The notes beneath the pieces were generated by a model. The model saw only the letters and a program-made list of their open reading frames with translations, was not told where the DNA came from and made no database searches. From Desulfatibacillum sp. (GTDB lineage: Bacteria > Desulfobacterota > Desulfobacteria > Desulfobacterales > SpSt-501), in NCBI GenBank assembly GCA_020725555.1, contig DYEU01000033.1, forward strand, positions 1 to 64,000: a stretch of DNA of 64,000 nucleotides, in the 5' to 3' direction. The position numbers were made by a program, and so were the translations under genes. Below, in pieces: positions 63,390-64,000 of this stretch (within the stretch, counting starts at the first letter, position 1; each line of letters starts with the position of its first letter).

Positions 63390-63590
63390 TCATCCTCGAT
63401 CTTCGCGAAGTTTCACGGGCTTGGTGATGGCGTTCACTTCCAGCCAGTAGTGGGCCACCTTGGCCACCTCGTTCCACTTGAAACGGGCCGTGTCGCGGGT
63501 GCGCTTCTCTCGCCATGACGCGCACGCGATCAGCCAGGCCGCAAGACCCCCGATCAACAGGCCAGCCAACAGGCAGAGGGCGTAGATCAC
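63390..63590 (-). CDS. 66-residue membrane-anchored protein of the defence operon
   Basis: GTG start. A single N-terminal TM helix (MIYALCLLAGLLIGGLAAWLIAC) and a cytoplasmic tail of about 40 residues (ending ITKPVKLREDRG). The start overlaps the stop of the 54-residue gene by 4 bp (GTGA), and the AbiJ-like gene follows after 27 bp. No known family. A membrane-anchored effector or anchor subunit is possible. Confidence 0.6.
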   Translation of the reverse strand: MIYALCLLAGLLIGGLAAWLIACASWREKRTRDTARFKWNEVAKVAHYWLEVNAITKPVKLREDRG

Positions 63591-63751
63591 GGCACGACCT
63601 CCTCGCTGGGCTGGGCCCCGATTGCTCGAATGGGGCGGTCCCGGCCAGCATAAGGCCTCCCTATTCCCGCCTCATTCGCCGCCTCATCCATGGGCTTCCG
63701 AATAGCGCGGTAATAACGCAATGTCATTTCGTTATTCGCTTCGTTTTTCAT
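63587..63751 (-). CDS. 54-residue protein of the defence operon
   Basis: MKNEANNEMTLRYYRAIRKP, then a basic/acidic stretch to ...SEEVVP. Short, soluble, unrecognised. The ATG overlaps the stop of the AlbA_2 gene (ATGA) and its stop overlaps the GTG of the next gene (GTGA). This double coupling is the main reason to believe it is real. Confidence 0.5.
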   Translation of the reverse strand: MKNEANNEMTLRYYRAIRKPMDEAANEAGIGRPYAGRDRPIRAIGAQPSEEVVP

Positions 63752-64000
63752 CCGTCTTCCTCAGCCGGTGAAGCGGCCACAATTTCCCGACCCTCTTTCA
63801 CCTTGATGCGCTCGATGGAAACCTGAGCAGGAGGCTCCAAACGGGCCGCGGCCTGCGCGATCTCGCGGATCGTCTTGTCGGAGACATCCTGTCCTTCGAG
63901 GGTTCCTTCGGGCCGGACCCCGAAGAGCACCGTGCCGCCGGAGCCGTTCAGGAAAGCGCACAGCGTCTGCATGGCTTCCCTCAACTCGCCGGTCGAGCGT
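63748..64000 (-). CDS. AlbA_2 (Schlafen-like) domain protein, partial (5' end outside window)
   Basis: Open to the window edge. It reads RSTGELREAMQTLCAFLNGS, then GGTVLFGVRPEGTLEGQDVSDKTIREIAQAAARLEPPAQVSIERIKVKEGREIVAAS, an unmistakable AlbA_2/Schlafen ATP- or nucleic-acid-binding domain. The protein stops soon after the domain (SPAEEDG), so it lacks the winged-helix/HATPase part of longer relatives. Its stop overlaps the start of the 54-residue gene. It is the first visible gene of the coupled defence operon, and further genes probably lie beyond the window. Confidence 0.82.
   Translation of the reverse strand, partial: RSTGELREAMQTLCAFLNGSGGTVLFGVRPEGTLEGQDVSDKTIREIAQAAARLEPPAQVSIERIKVKEGREIVAASPAEEDG

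Overview
The window is a high-G+C chromosomal segment that looks like a sulfur-metabolising member of the former Deltaproteobacteria (Desulfobacterota). The main clues are a TunR regulator (a recombinase-derived tungstate/molybdate regulator known from sulfate reducers), a tupABC tungstate importer, three TSUP/TauE-type anion exporters, many sigma-54 promoters with NtrC-type activators, and a dense set of two-component proteins. The last 12 kb is visibly less G+C-rich and holds mobile DNA and a defence island. No tRNA, rRNA or CRISPR array was seen.

Layout. 1-3.7 kb: 3' part of lon, then gltA-ald on the minus strand. 3.8-12.8 kb: an NtrC-type activator, a uspA-CBS/ACT-uspA operon behind a sigma-54 promoter, a cytidylate-kinase-like gene, and a PAS histidine kinase overlapping a second NtrC-type activator. 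12.8-30.8 kb: two related gene sets, each with a TSUP exporter, accessory membrane proteins and a large PEP-synthase-like protein that keeps the ATP-binding and phosphohistidine domains but has an unfamiliar C-terminal domain. They are interleaved with two paralogous sensor kinases and four stand-alone receivers. 30.8-37.6 kb: map, then tunR divergent from a third TSUP exporter with a long inverted repeat on the promoter, and a minus-strand operon of a HTH/periplasmic-binding-like regulator with tupABC. 37.7-49.2 kb: housekeeping (nth, a PP-loop gene, rlmN, the ffh-rpsP-KH-rimM-trmD-rplS-rnhB-yraN-rsmI run, a fused ADP-forming acyl-CoA synthetase, a phosphopantetheinyl transferase). 49.4-52.0 kb: a TonB receptor with a methyltransferase. 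52-55.5 kb: gene remnants and an intact IS1634-like element with 23-bp inverted repeats and a CGTTG target duplication. It splits the start of a RelE/HigB-type toxin gene from its likely promoter; the antitoxin follows. 56.2-64 kb: a translationally coupled minus-strand defence operon (AlbA_2 protein, two tiny genes, an AbiJ/HEPN-like protein, a DUF1156 DNA methylase, a GxxExxY protein, a DUF499 ATPase), resembling the Hma class of anti-phage loci.

The most interesting new signal is regulatory. Five sigma-54-type promoters (8158, 13368 on the minus strand, 13646, 20493, 20943) each lie about 80-155 bp from a dyad of the form TGTC-N11-GACA, best form CTGTCAC-N7-GTGACAG. One dyad is shared by a divergent promoter pair. 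One promoter drives a candidate ~150-nt RNA ending in a textbook terminator. The kinase-like gene, a CBS protein, the first TSUP/PEP-synthase-like operon, the small RNA and a sensor-kinase/receiver pair therefore look like one regulon, probably controlled by one of the NtrC-type activators in the window. What the TSUP/phosphotransferase modules transport or phosphorylate is unknown.
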